DNA of 64,000 nucleotides from CAYRFF01 sp964436125 (GTDB lineage: Bacteria > Bacteroidota > Bacteroidia > Chitinophagales > Saprospiraceae), in assembly GCA_964436125.1 (NCBI GenBank), contig CAYTBT010000011.1, forward strand, positions 22,952-86,951. The letters run 5' to 3'. This document shows, in pieces, positions 1 to 7,285 of this stretch. The notes under the pieces are model-generated. The model had not been told where the DNA came from and did no database searches. It saw nothing but the letters and a program-made list of their open reading frames with translations. Both the position numbers and the translations under genes were made by a program. Every line of letters begins with the position of its first letter. The first letter of the stretch is position 1.

Positions 1-772
1 CGAGATCTCTGATTTTCAGTAGCGCTTCTTTATCATCGGAGCATTTATAATCCGTGACGCCGGATATCTCTGATTGAGTTGTCGCACCTCCGAGTGTTTC
101 TTTATCGACATCTTCACCTATAGCTGCTTTTACCAGATAGGGGCCGGCGAGAAAAATAGAACCGGTTCCATCAACTATTAAAGCTTCATCGGACATTATC
201 GGGAGATAAGCTCCACCGGCGACACAAGCGCCCATTATTGCTGCAATCTGTGGGATACCTCGGGAAGACATAATTGCATTATTGCGGAAAATCCTCCCAA
301 AGTGTTCTTTATCCGGAAATACTTCATCTTGCATAGGCAGAAAAACACCGGCACTATCGACGAGATAAAGAATCGGCAACTCATGTTCCATTGCGATTTC
401 TTGTGCCCTGAGGTTGAGCTTGGCGGTAATCGGGAACCAAGCACCGGCTTTTACGGTAGCGTCATTGGCTACAATGACACATTGACGGCCTTCTACATAA
501 CCGATCCCCACGACGACACCACCTGAGGGACAACCACCGTATTCTTCATACATTTCATCACCGGCAAATGCGCCTATTTCAATAAAAGTGCTGCCTTTAT
601 CGATGAGCGTATGTATCCTTTCTCTGGCCGTGAGTTTACCTTTCTTATGATGTTTATCTATGCGCTTCTGTCCACCCCCGAGGTAAACCTTATCCAGCTT
701 ATGTTGTAGCTTGGATATAGCAAGCATCATAGCATCTTCATTCTTGTTGTAATCAATATCTTTGTCTGACAT
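1..772 (-). CDS. Acyl-CoA carboxylase, carboxyltransferase (beta) subunit, partial; methylcrotonyl-CoA carboxylase-like
   Basis: This is the N-terminal ~257 residues of a biotin-dependent carboxyltransferase; the gene runs off the left edge of the window. It begins MSDKDIDYN at an ATG on 770-772. Visible family blocks are GGQKRIDKHHKKGKLTARER near residue 35, GGVVVGIGYVEG, then VDSAG followed by QDEVFPDKEHFGRIF, and MGACVAGGAYLPIMSDE. The EVFPD-x-x-HFGRIF block and the later GGATTQSEISGVTDY block are typical of methylcrotonyl-CoA carboxylase beta subunits (leucine degradation) rather than acetyl-CoA carboxylase AccD. The related propionyl- or geranyl-CoA enzymes cannot be excluded. The biotin-carrying alpha subunit is not in the window. 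Glutaryl-CoA dehydrogenase lies 1.2 kb away on the other strand, which fits an amino-acid/acyl-CoA degradation setting. Confidence 0.85.
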   Translation of the reverse strand, partial: MSDKDIDYNKNEDAMMLAISKLQHKLDKVYLGGGQKRIDKHHKKGKLTARERIHTLIDKGSTFIEIGAFAGDEMYEEYGGCPSGGVVVGIGYVEGRQCVIVANDATVKAGAWFPITAKLNLRAQEIAMEHELPILYLVDSAGVFLPMQDEVFPDKEHFGRIFRNNAIMSSRGIPQIAAIMGACVAGGAYLPIMSDEALIVDGTGSIFLAGPYLVKAAIGEDVDKETLGGATTQSEISGVTDYKCSDDKEALLKIRDL

Positions 773-908
773 ATATGAGTTATTACGTTGTGTGAACTAT
801 CGCAATGCCCCGCTTTCATTCTCCGCCTTCTCTAGCCACAATATAAAAGTGTAAGGTAAGAAAATCAAGAGTTGAATGCAAGGCTGGATCGCTTTCAATA
901 TGCGTTTT

Positions 909-1631
909 TTAATCTTGCTGCGCAAATACTCTCCTCAAGAGTGCTGAAGTCCTTTCTACCGGATTCTCGCGGATTGCTTTCTCCTTCTTGGCAATTTCAG
1001 CATAAAGCCCATCCAGTGCACGATCTGTAATATAATCATCCAGGTCGGGGTTTAGATTTTCCACGAGTGGTATGCTATTGTATTTTGTGACTACATCATG
1101 CCATAAATCTAGTGCGCCGAATTTATTCAATGAGCGCTTGATTTCCGGCTGAAAGGAATTGTAGAGTTTCTGTGATGTCGTGCGCTTGAGATAAGTAGTT
1201 GCAGCATTATCCGCGCCACGTAAAATATTCCATGCATCTCTGACTGTCATCTGTTTAATTGCACTGATAAAAATAGGCCCTGCAGCCTTCGCGGCATCTT
1301 CTGCTGCGCGATTAATCTTCGTTATAATCTGGTCTTCAATATTGTTGAAACCGGGAATTGACGATACCCGAGAAACAACTTTTTGTGCTTTTTCCGGTAG
1401 AAGAATCTTATACGGACTTACGAGATATCCATTCTTTGCTGAAAGAGACTTAGCACCTTCAAGTGCTCCCTTTTCAAGAGCTTCCTTCAGGCCACGTGCG
1501 ATATCTGCGGTTGATAAGCTTGTCCCTCCGGATTCATTGATAAATTGTTGCAATTGATCGCAAGAACTCATCGGTAAGATGAAGCTCGTAATGAGAATCA
1601 TAGACAAAATAGAAAGTCGGTTGCGTATCAT
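909..1631 (-). CDS. DUF4197 family lipoprotein
   Basis: The protein has 240 residues from the ATG at 1631. That start gives a compact lipoprotein signal peptide (MIRNRLSILSMILITS, then a lipobox ending in SSC at about residue 24). An upstream in-frame start at 1712 would add a hydrophilic His/Asn-rich stretch coded by a short direct repeat, and was rejected. The mature part carries the DUF4197 signature: a GLKEALEKGALEGAKSLS helix, the PYKILLPEKAQKV block, INRAAEDAAKAAGPIF, IKQMTVRDAWNIL, and the C-terminal DLDDYITDRALDGLY and LLRRVFAQ. The molecular function of the family is not known; it is found mostly in Proteobacteria and Bacteroidota. Inferred location: a membrane-anchored periplasmic protein. 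No operon partner is visible. Confidence 0.85.
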   Translation of the reverse strand: MIRNRLSILSMILITSFILPMSSCDQLQQFINESGGTSLSTADIARGLKEALEKGALEGAKSLSAKNGYLVSPYKILLPEKAQKVVSRVSSIPGFNNIEDQIITKINRAAEDAAKAAGPIFISAIKQMTVRDAWNILRGADNAATTYLKRTTSQKLYNSFQPEIKRSLNKFGALDLWHDVVTKYNSIPLVENLNPDLDDYITDRALDGLYAEIAKKEKAIRENPVERTSALLRRVFAQQD

Positions 1632-1650
1632 AGTAATTGATTTATGGTTA

Positions 1651-1682
1651 TTTCTGTGGTTTAAAGGATTTCTGTGGTTTAA
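1651..1682. repeat. 14-bp direct repeat upstream of the DUF4197 gene
   Basis: TTTCTGTGGTTTAA occurs at 1651-1664 and again at 1669-1682, an 18-bp period. It lies 20 bases upstream of the chosen DUF4197 start and is why the longer ORF shows a repeated Asn-His-Arg-Asn stretch. It could be a protein-binding site or a chance tandem duplication. Confidence 0.6.
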
Positions 1683-1954
1683 TTGTTGTGAACACAGGCT
1701 GTTTTCATGCATAATATTTATCTTGAATTGAGAATTCCTTTTAAGGCAATATAAAGATTTTATCTAGAAGCCATGAAAGGCTTAATGCTCGAGAATCAAA
1801 GCTAAATATATAGTTAATGCCCTTGATAGATTATCTTTTCTTATGGATACGATTAAACATTTGCCTTGAGCTGATATTTAATGCTTATGGAAATAAAATG
1901 CCTGGACTATTTTCACGATGAAGGGCAAAATAGGGAGGATTTTAAAAAAAATTG

Positions 1955-1963
1955 TAAACTTGC
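1955..1963 (+). promoter_or_regulatory. Possible -7 box for gcdH
   Basis: TAAACTTGC lies 24 bases before the gcdH ATG. It resembles the Bacteroidota -7 element TAnnTTTG with one base missing from the T-run. No convincing -33 TTTG is present. The same TAnnTTGC form precedes coaD (33053) and the lectin-like gene (24725). Confidence 0.3.
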
Positions 1964-1986
1964 AGCTTCTTAAAATAAAGTAAACT

Positions 1987-3180
1987 ATGGCACAACAAGG
2001 TAATTCAGAAGATAGATTTCAGTTCCACGATTATTATAATGTGGAAGATATGCTCGATGATGAGCATCGCATTGTACGTCAAGCTGTACGCGATTGGGTA
2101 AAGCAAGAGGTGAGTCCGATTATTGAGGAATACGCAGAAAAAGCGGAATGCCCTACGCATTTATTTCAAGGGCTGGCGGAAATAGGCGCATTTGGTCCCA
2201 ATCTTCCTACAAAGTACGGCGGCGGTGGACTGGATGAAATTGCTTATGGGATAATGATGCAGGAGCTTGAACGCGGTGATTCAGGCGTGCGCTCTATGGC
2301 GAGTGTACAAGGTTCACTTGTGATGTATCCGATATATAGATTTGCCTCGGAAGAACAGAAGATGAAATACCTCCCTAAGCTTGCATCGGGGGAATTGATT
2401 GGTTGTTTTGGCTTGACGGAACCTGATCACGGTTCCAATCCCGGTGGAATGGAATCCAAGATCGTCGATGATGGCGATGCTTATGTACTTAATGGAGCAA
2501 AAATGTGGATTACCAATTCTCCTTTGGCAGATATCGCTGTCGTATGGGCCAAGGATGAAAGCGGTAAGATACGTGGTATGGTTGTAGAAGCGGATTCGGA
2601 CGGCTTTTCTGCTCCGGAAATTCATGGTAAATGGTCACTGAGAGCATCGGTAACCGGCGAACTCGTATTTGACAATGTCCGCGTGCCCAAGGAGAATGTT
2701 TTCCCCGAGATTAAAGGATTGCGTGGACCACTTTCTTGCCTTGACAAAGCGCGCTACGGAATTGCATGGGGAGCAATAGGCGCGGCATTGGATTGTTACG
2801 ATTCTGCCTTGAGATATAGCCAGGAAAGAATCCAGTTTGGAAAGCCGATAGGGCAGTTTCAGCTTACGCAAAAAAAGCTTGCGGAGATGATTACCGAAAT
2901 TACCAAGGCCCAATTACTCTGCTGGAGACTTGGCACACTTGCCAATGATGGAAAAGCGACCGGCTCCCAGATTTCCATGGCAAAAAGAAATAATGTGCAC
3001 ATGGCCTTAAATGTCGCACGTGAGGCTCGACAGATTCACGGTGGAATGGGAATTACCAATGAGTTTCCGGTTATGCGCCACCTCATGAACCTCGAAACGG
3101 TTATTACGTATGAAGGAACGCACGACATACACCTCCTTATCACGGGTGGTGATGTGACCGGCTTGTCTGCATTTAAATAA
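1987..3180 (+). CDS. gcdH: Glutaryl-CoA dehydrogenase
   Basis: A 397-residue FAD-dependent acyl-CoA dehydrogenase predicted to oxidise and decarboxylate glutaryl-CoA to crotonyl-CoA in lysine/tryptophan degradation. Family blocks in order: ELERGDSGVRSMASVQGS, containing the Arg-Ser pair that in characterised glutaryl-CoA dehydrogenases contacts the distal carboxylate; GCFGLTEPDHGSNP; KMWITNSPLADIAVVWAK; ARYGIAWGAIGAA; RIQFGKPIGQFQLTQKKLA; GGMGITNEFPVMRH; and TYEGTHDIH, whose Glu is the expected catalytic base. Length is normal for the family. The ATG start follows a short A-rich leader. General short-chain acyl-CoA dehydrogenases are less likely because of the combined VRS, AWGA and YEGTHDIH motifs. 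It is transcribed alone. Confidence 0.88.
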   Translation: MAQQGNSEDRFQFHDYYNVEDMLDDEHRIVRQAVRDWVKQEVSPIIEEYAEKAECPTHLFQGLAEIGAFGPNLPTKYGGGGLDEIAYGIMMQELERGDSGVRSMASVQGSLVMYPIYRFASEEQKMKYLPKLASGELIGCFGLTEPDHGSNPGGMESKIVDDGDAYVLNGAKMWITNSPLADIAVVWAKDESGKIRGMVVEADSDGFSAPEIHGKWSLRASVTGELVFDNVRVPKENVFPEIKGLRGPLSCLDKARYGIAWGAIGAALDCYDSALRYSQERIQFGKPIGQFQLTQKKLAEMITEITKAQLLCWRLGTLANDGKATGSQISMAKRNNVHMALNVAREARQIHGGMGITNEFPVMRHLMNLETVITYEGTHDIHLLITGGDVTGLSAFK

Positions 3181-3269
3181 TGCATTCAGATAAAACATAT
3201 TGGGAATGCCGTCGTTTGTAATGTAGCAGTTTTAAAATTAATTTGATAACGAGGCAAGAACTTAATGAA

Positions 3270-4469
3270 ATGAGAGTACATGAGTACAAGCTTGTAATAC
3301 TATGTTTATTACTCTTGAGTAGTTATGTAGGTAACGCACAAGAAGTTATTAATTTATATAACCCGTCCTTTGAAGATGATCCTCAGCGTTCATTGATTGT
3401 AAATGGATGGAATGATTGTGGGTTTTTCGGTGAATCCGCTCCCGATGTGCAACCCGGAAGCTGGTATGTGGATATTCCCGCACAAGATGGAAAAACTTAT
3501 CTAGGCTTGGTGACACGAGATAATGATACCTGGGAACGCGTTTCCCAGCGCCTTGTGGTCCCATTGAAAGCCGATAAGTGCTATACGATTTCCCTGTATC
3601 TCGCTTCGGAAGATTATTATATTTCGACGAGTAAATTGACAAGCCAGGAGGTGAATTATAATGCGCCTACAGTATTGAAAATTTACGGCGGCACAAGTGT
3701 CTGCGATAGAGCTCAACTCCTTGCAGAATCCGAACCGGTTAATCACACGAGCTGGGAGAAATATACCTTTAAACTCGAGCCGCATGGAGATTATTCCTAT
3801 ATCATTTTTGAAGCGTTTTATGACGTGCCGGTTTTGATTCCTACCAATGGAAACCTCCTTATCGATAATATTCAGCCGATTAAAATGATACCTTGCGATG
3901 AAGCTCTCATTGCAGTCGTAAATAATGATAAACAGGAAGAAGTTCAATCCAAAAATGCTGAGGAACATAAGATAAAAGAGTCTGAGACCGTCGCACAGAA
4001 TTCTACAGATGGAAACATAAACAAGCAGGAGGTTGCAAGTGCTCCGAGCAAGGAGTTTCAGCCCAAGTATATGCAAGAATTGAAACACGATGAACTTGAA
4101 GAAGGACAGGTGATTAAAATTAAGAACCTGCACTTCAAGGCGGACTCATCCAATATTACCCCTCAATCTATTCCTGTGCTGAAGGAAATTTATCACTTCT
4201 TAAAGGAAAATAAAGATGTTGCAATAGAAATCGGTGGCCATACCAATGGCCGTCCGCCGGAATTTTATTGTAAGCGCTTATCCAAAGCAAGGGCAAAAGC
4301 TGTCGCTGATTACTTAATCGATATGGGCATTGATAGCTCCAGAATAAGTTATAAGGGATATGGAAAAAGTAATCCTATAGCCAATAATGATACGCCCGAA
4401 GGCCGCAAGAAAAATCAACGATGTGAGATAAAAATCGTCAGTATAGGTGCTTCCGGTAAGAACGGTTGA
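3270..4469 (+). CDS. OmpA-family outer-membrane/peptidoglycan-binding protein with N-terminal beta domain
   Basis: A 399-residue protein starting at the ATG on 3270, which gives a clean signal peptide (MRVHEYKLVILCLLLLSSYVGNAQ). The longer TTG-initiated reading from 3243 adds nine residues before it and is less likely. Residues ~25-210 form a beta-rich, carbohydrate-binding-like domain (starts NLYNPSFEDDPQ, ends LLIDNIQPIKM). An acidic, low-complexity linker covers ~215-265. The OmpA C-terminal domain follows at ~280-390, with HTNGRPPEFYCKRLSKARAKAVADYL, GYGKSNPIANNDTPEGRKKNQR and a conserved final strand. In this family the last domain binds peptidoglycan. It converges with phoH. Function: probably a cell-wall-linked outer-membrane protein. 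Confidence 0.85.
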   Translation: MRVHEYKLVILCLLLLSSYVGNAQEVINLYNPSFEDDPQRSLIVNGWNDCGFFGESAPDVQPGSWYVDIPAQDGKTYLGLVTRDNDTWERVSQRLVVPLKADKCYTISLYLASEDYYISTSKLTSQEVNYNAPTVLKIYGGTSVCDRAQLLAESEPVNHTSWEKYTFKLEPHGDYSYIIFEAFYDVPVLIPTNGNLLIDNIQPIKMIPCDEALIAVVNNDKQEEVQSKNAEEHKIKESETVAQNSTDGNINKQEVASAPSKEFQPKYMQELKHDELEEGQVIKIKNLHFKADSSNITPQSIPVLKEIYHFLKENKDVAIEIGGHTNGRPPEFYCKRLSKARAKAVADYLIDMGIDSSRISYKGYGKSNPIANNDTPEGRKKNQRCEIKIVSIGASGKNG

Positions 4470-4573
4470 TGTAAACCATCGTGCCCGGGATTTCATATAA
4501 GCAAATAGTACAATGATTACTTTTATAGCAGCATATCAAAAATAAATATCATCAGAGGGCAATGAGAAAAGAG

Positions 4574-5569
4574 CTATTCTTCTTCGTCTTTCCTTTTTCC
4601 CTTTGCAGATCGGCCATGGCCGGCATCATACTTCTCAAATCTCCTGATAATCTGCTTCACAAGTCGATGCCTGACTACGTCAGCCGCCGTAAGACGCACC
4701 GTATCTATTCCATCGAGATTGCCGAGTAGCTTGATAGCATGGTGAAGACCGGATTTCTGATAATGCGGCAAGTCAATCTGGGATAAATCTCCTGTTACAA
4801 TATACTTGGCAGAAGGCCCCAACCTTGTAAGAAACATTTTTATCTGACCCAGCGTAGCATTCTGTGCTTCATCCAATATTACAAATGCATTGTCAAGAGT
4901 CCGACCGCGCATAAACGCAAGCGGAGCAATTTCTATAATGCGATTGGACATAAAGTAATTCAGCTTGTCGAGTGGCAGCATGTCGTCCAGCGCATCGTAG
5001 AGCGGACGGAGATACGGATCGACTTTTTCCTTCAAGTCACCGGGAAGAAAACCAAGGTTTTCACCGGCTTCTACGGCCGGACGCGTTAAAATTATTTTCT
5101 TTACTATCTTGTTGCGCAATGCCTGAACAGCAATCGCGACAGCTGTATATGTCTTACCCGTACCGGCCGGCCCGACAGCAAATACTATGTCGTTCTTACG
5201 CGTTGATTCAACGAGGCGCTTCTGATTAAGGGTTTTGGCTTTAATCGGTTTCCCATTGCGCCCATATACAATCGTCGTATTGTTCTCTCCCTTGGGAATT
5301 ATGTTTTCCATAGGATTTTCTCCTGCGAGCACATCTTTTATTGACTGCGTTGTCAACTCCTTATTTTGCCTCAGGTAGCGCAACATCGTTTCCAGGTGTC
5401 GCTTAGCTCGTTGCGCTTCCTTTTTATCGCCATATATCTTTATCGTCGTTCCTCTAGAAGTGATTTTAAGCTCGGGATATGCGGCTTTAAATAGATTGAA
5501 TTTCTTGTTCTGCTCTCCAAAAAATGCAAGAGGATCAAGATCTCCGATAGATAAGACAATCTGGCTTAT
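4574..5569 (-). CDS. phoH: PhoH family ATPase; non-standard start codon
   Basis: PhoH-like P-loop ATPase of about 331 residues, a family linked to RNA metabolism. The ATPase core is clear: GPAGTGKTYTAVAIAV (Walker A), TRPAVEAGENLGFLPGDLKEKVDPYLRPLYDAL, FVILDEAQNAT (Walker B) and VTGDLSQIDLPH. The first ATG in frame (5386) would give 270 residues and cut off the family's usual N-terminal domain. Reading upstream in the same frame recovers that domain without interruption: LDPLAFFGEQNKKFNLFKAAYPELKI, then SRGTTIKIYGDKKEAQ. The frame is open to a TAG at 5642-5644 but holds no ATG, GTG or TTG. Comparison with usual PhoH N-termini places initiation at ATA (5567-5569) or ATT (5558-5560). A sequencing error is the main alternative. 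It converges with the OmpA-family gene. Confidence 0.88.
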   Translation of the reverse strand: MSQIVLSIGDLDPLAFFGEQNKKFNLFKAAYPELKITSRGTTIKIYGDKKEAQRAKRHLETMLRYLRQNKELTTQSIKDVLAGENPMENIIPKGENNTTIVYGRNGKPIKAKTLNQKRLVESTRKNDIVFAVGPAGTGKTYTAVAIAVQALRNKIVKKIILTRPAVEAGENLGFLPGDLKEKVDPYLRPLYDALDDMLPLDKLNYFMSNRIIEIAPLAFMRGRTLDNAFVILDEAQNATLGQIKMFLTRLGPSAKYIVTGDLSQIDLPHYQKSGLHHAIKLLGNLDGIDTVRLTAADVVRHRLVKQIIRRFEKYDAGHGRSAKGKRKDEEE

Positions 5570-5783
5570 ATTTTTCTTCTTATTAATAACTATATCTTTA
5601 AATTTCTCAATGAAAGTGTTATCTGCCTCTGACGGAAACCACTATATTCTGAAGCGAAAGATAAGATAAAAATTGGGAGTTTTATGCTTTCACGCCGCTA
5701 TAAGTACAATAATTTAACATTAGGGCAGTGAGGAATGAGATTGAACTTCTATCATTTATTCTTGTGTTGTACTTGATAGAAAA

Positions 5784-5802
5784 TCCTTCTGAAACAGAAG
5801 GA
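5784..5802. repeat. Inverted repeat (7-bp stem) in the phoH upstream gap
   Basis: TCCTTCT and AGAAGGA flank a GAAAC loop. It sits in the 347-bp divergent gap between phoH and the SAM-hydroxide-adenosyltransferase-like gene, upstream of the probable promoter of the latter. It has no T-tract in either direction, so a transcription factor site is as likely as an RNA hairpin. Apart from this and the -7 box at 5890 the gap (5570-5916) shows nothing else recognisable. Confidence 0.4.
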
Positions 5803-5889
5803 AGGGCAGTATATTTATGCAGCTATGAAGATAACCGGAATCTTTCATGAAGAATAGTGATGCAATTAGTAAAACCAGTGAAAGCTCCT

Positions 5890-5897
5890 TATATTTG
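5890..5897 (+). promoter_or_regulatory. Possible -7 promoter box (TATATTTG)
   Basis: A perfect match to the Bacteroidota TAnnTTTG element, 19 bases before the ATG at 5917. A TTAG at 5866-5869, 20 bases upstream, could stand in for the -33 TTTG. The same TTAG-N20-TAnnTTTG arrangement appears at 27753-27784. Confidence 0.45.
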
Positions 5898-5916
5898 ATT
5901 TAATAATCAGTAAGGA

Positions 5917-6681
5917 ATGGCACACATTTTCTTCTTATCGGACCTCGGAAACGGGAATGCCTCCATAGCGAGGATAAAAGGCTTGATTTTGAAAGACAAT
6001 CCTCAGGCGCGTATCATTGATATCAATCACGAGATACAAGAATACGATGTGCCGGATGGCGGCTTTATTTTGCGCAATACCCTACAAGATCTCCCTGAGA
6101 AAGCAATTATTATTACCTATGTCGATTGTTATTATAAAGATCCCGCAGAATATATATTAGCTTACGCAAATAAGCGCTTTTTTCTCGCTCCCGACAATGG
6201 AATAATTCCCTTGAGTCTGGGAAGAGAAGAAATCGAGGTGTACAAGCTGGGGAATTCCGAATATGGAAACTGGCCCGGAAGAATATTTGCGGAAGCTTGT
6301 GCCAAACTTACACTGGGATTCCCATACAGACAACTGGGCGAAAGGTACAAGGATTATACGGAGATATTTCCGATGTCGCCTATCGTGAAAAACGATTCAA
6401 TAAGAGCGACGATTAAAAAAATCGATCGATACGGAAATCTCATTCTCAACCTTAAGAAAGAGACATTTGAAAGAGCGCGGAATAATAGGAGGATTGCAAT
6501 ACACTATCAACATCATAACCCGATCACTTTTATCAGCGGCCAATATGCTGAGGTAGAAGTAGGTGGTGTGCTGGCGCGTTTTAACAGCATGGACCTCCTC
6601 GAGATTGCTATAAATCAGGAGCGGGCAATCGATTACCTGAACCTCAAACTCAATGACTTAATTAAGATAGATTTTTATTGA
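5917..6681 (+). CDS. SAM hydroxide adenosyltransferase (DUF62) family protein, divergent
   Basis: A 254-residue protein of the fluorinase/SAM-hydrolase superfamily, whose characterised members cleave S-adenosylmethionine to adenosine and methionine. Supporting blocks: FLSDLGNGNASIARIKGLIL at the N-terminus (family TDFG...D.YVG..KG), IIDINHEIQEYDV, the APDNGIIPLSLG segment, and in the C-terminal beta domain IDRYGNLILNL. The classical VDPGVG-x-x-R loop is replaced by VDCYYKDPAEY, which is common in Bacteroidota versions but leaves the reaction uncertain. The ATG is 19 bases downstream of a good -7 box. The stop codon overlaps the next start by one base, so the two genes are translationally coupled. 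Confidence 0.75.
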   Translation: MAHIFFLSDLGNGNASIARIKGLILKDNPQARIIDINHEIQEYDVPDGGFILRNTLQDLPEKAIIITYVDCYYKDPAEYILAYANKRFFLAPDNGIIPLSLGREEIEVYKLGNSEYGNWPGRIFAEACAKLTLGFPYRQLGERYKDYTEIFPMSPIVKNDSIRATIKKIDRYGNLILNLKKETFERARNNRRIAIHYQHHNPITFISGQYAEVEVGGVLARFNSMDLLEIAINQERAIDYLNLKLNDLIKIDFY

Positions 6682-6974
6682 TGATACATAGAATTGTTAA
6701 ACTGAACATCAGAGAAGAGGAACGAGAGACGTTTATTGAAACCTTTAACGCTCATTGTGAGAAAATAAGACATTTCCCGGGCTGCAAAAGCTTACGATTA
6801 CAAGCTGAAGTAGGAAATTCAGTCTTTTTTACTTATAGCTTATGGGAAAACGATGAAGCACTACAGAATTATCGTAATTCGGAATTATTTGGCATTGTGT
6901 CGCCTGCTTTGAAAAGCTTATTTGCCGATCGAGCTATGGCATGGTCCACGGAAGTAATTAAAGCACTACCATAA
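6681..6974 (+). CDS. Antibiotic-biosynthesis-monooxygenase-like (YgiN/ABM) protein
   Basis: A 97-residue protein of the dimeric alpha/beta-barrel ABM type. The pattern is MIHRIVKLNIREEERETFIETF, then HFPGCKSLRL and FFTYSLWENDEALQNYRNSELF, matching the usual beta-alpha-beta-beta repeat with the WENDEALQNY helix. Members act as quinol monooxygenases, haem-degrading enzymes or simple stress proteins; this sequence does not tell which. The ATG at 6681 overlaps the preceding TGA by one base (TGATG), which favours it over the TTG at 6678. It is presumably cotranscribed with the SAM-hydroxide-adenosyltransferase-like gene. Confidence 0.75.
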   Translation: MIHRIVKLNIREEERETFIETFNAHCEKIRHFPGCKSLRLQAEVGNSVFFTYSLWENDEALQNYRNSELFGIVSPALKSLFADRAMAWSTEVIKALP

Positions 6975-7285
6975 AAGCAATTCTGAGGCACGGGATTGCT
7001 ATGTATTGATGGATATCGTTTATAAGAGCAGGAGAATTTGCAGATATAATGCCTTTCTTACGCTTTGTTTTGTGAGTTTTCACTGCCTTTGTAAATACTC
7101 GTTATTCATACCCAAAGCCTGCCGTGCATTTCTTAGGTAAAGTAAGATATAGTTTATAGGATGCTGATTGATAGGTATTTAGTTAAAAAAGCAGAAATTG
7201 AGAAAGAAAGATAGGGCCATTATCTATTGAGACAAATAGGAGAATATATAAATAATTTACATCTTTGTGCGTTAAACATTGTGTT
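6975..7285. other. Intergenic region, 311 bp
   Basis: No coding potential was recognised. A weak inverted repeat (GCAATTC at 6977-6983 with GGATTGC at 6993-6999, one wobble pair) directly follows the ABM stop and may end its transcript. A TACATCTTTG sequence at 7258-7267 lies 18 bases before the PBP1A start and is a weak promoter candidate. Confidence 0.4.

Noticed and set aside
3501..4133. 210-codon minus-strand frame opposite the OmpA-family gene
   Set aside because: Shadow of a real gene in an antisense frame; Phe/Ile/Leu-rich with no domain.
4574..5386. phoH starting at the ATG on 5386 (270 residues)
   Set aside because: It would drop the conserved N-terminal domain that is clearly encoded upstream in the same frame.
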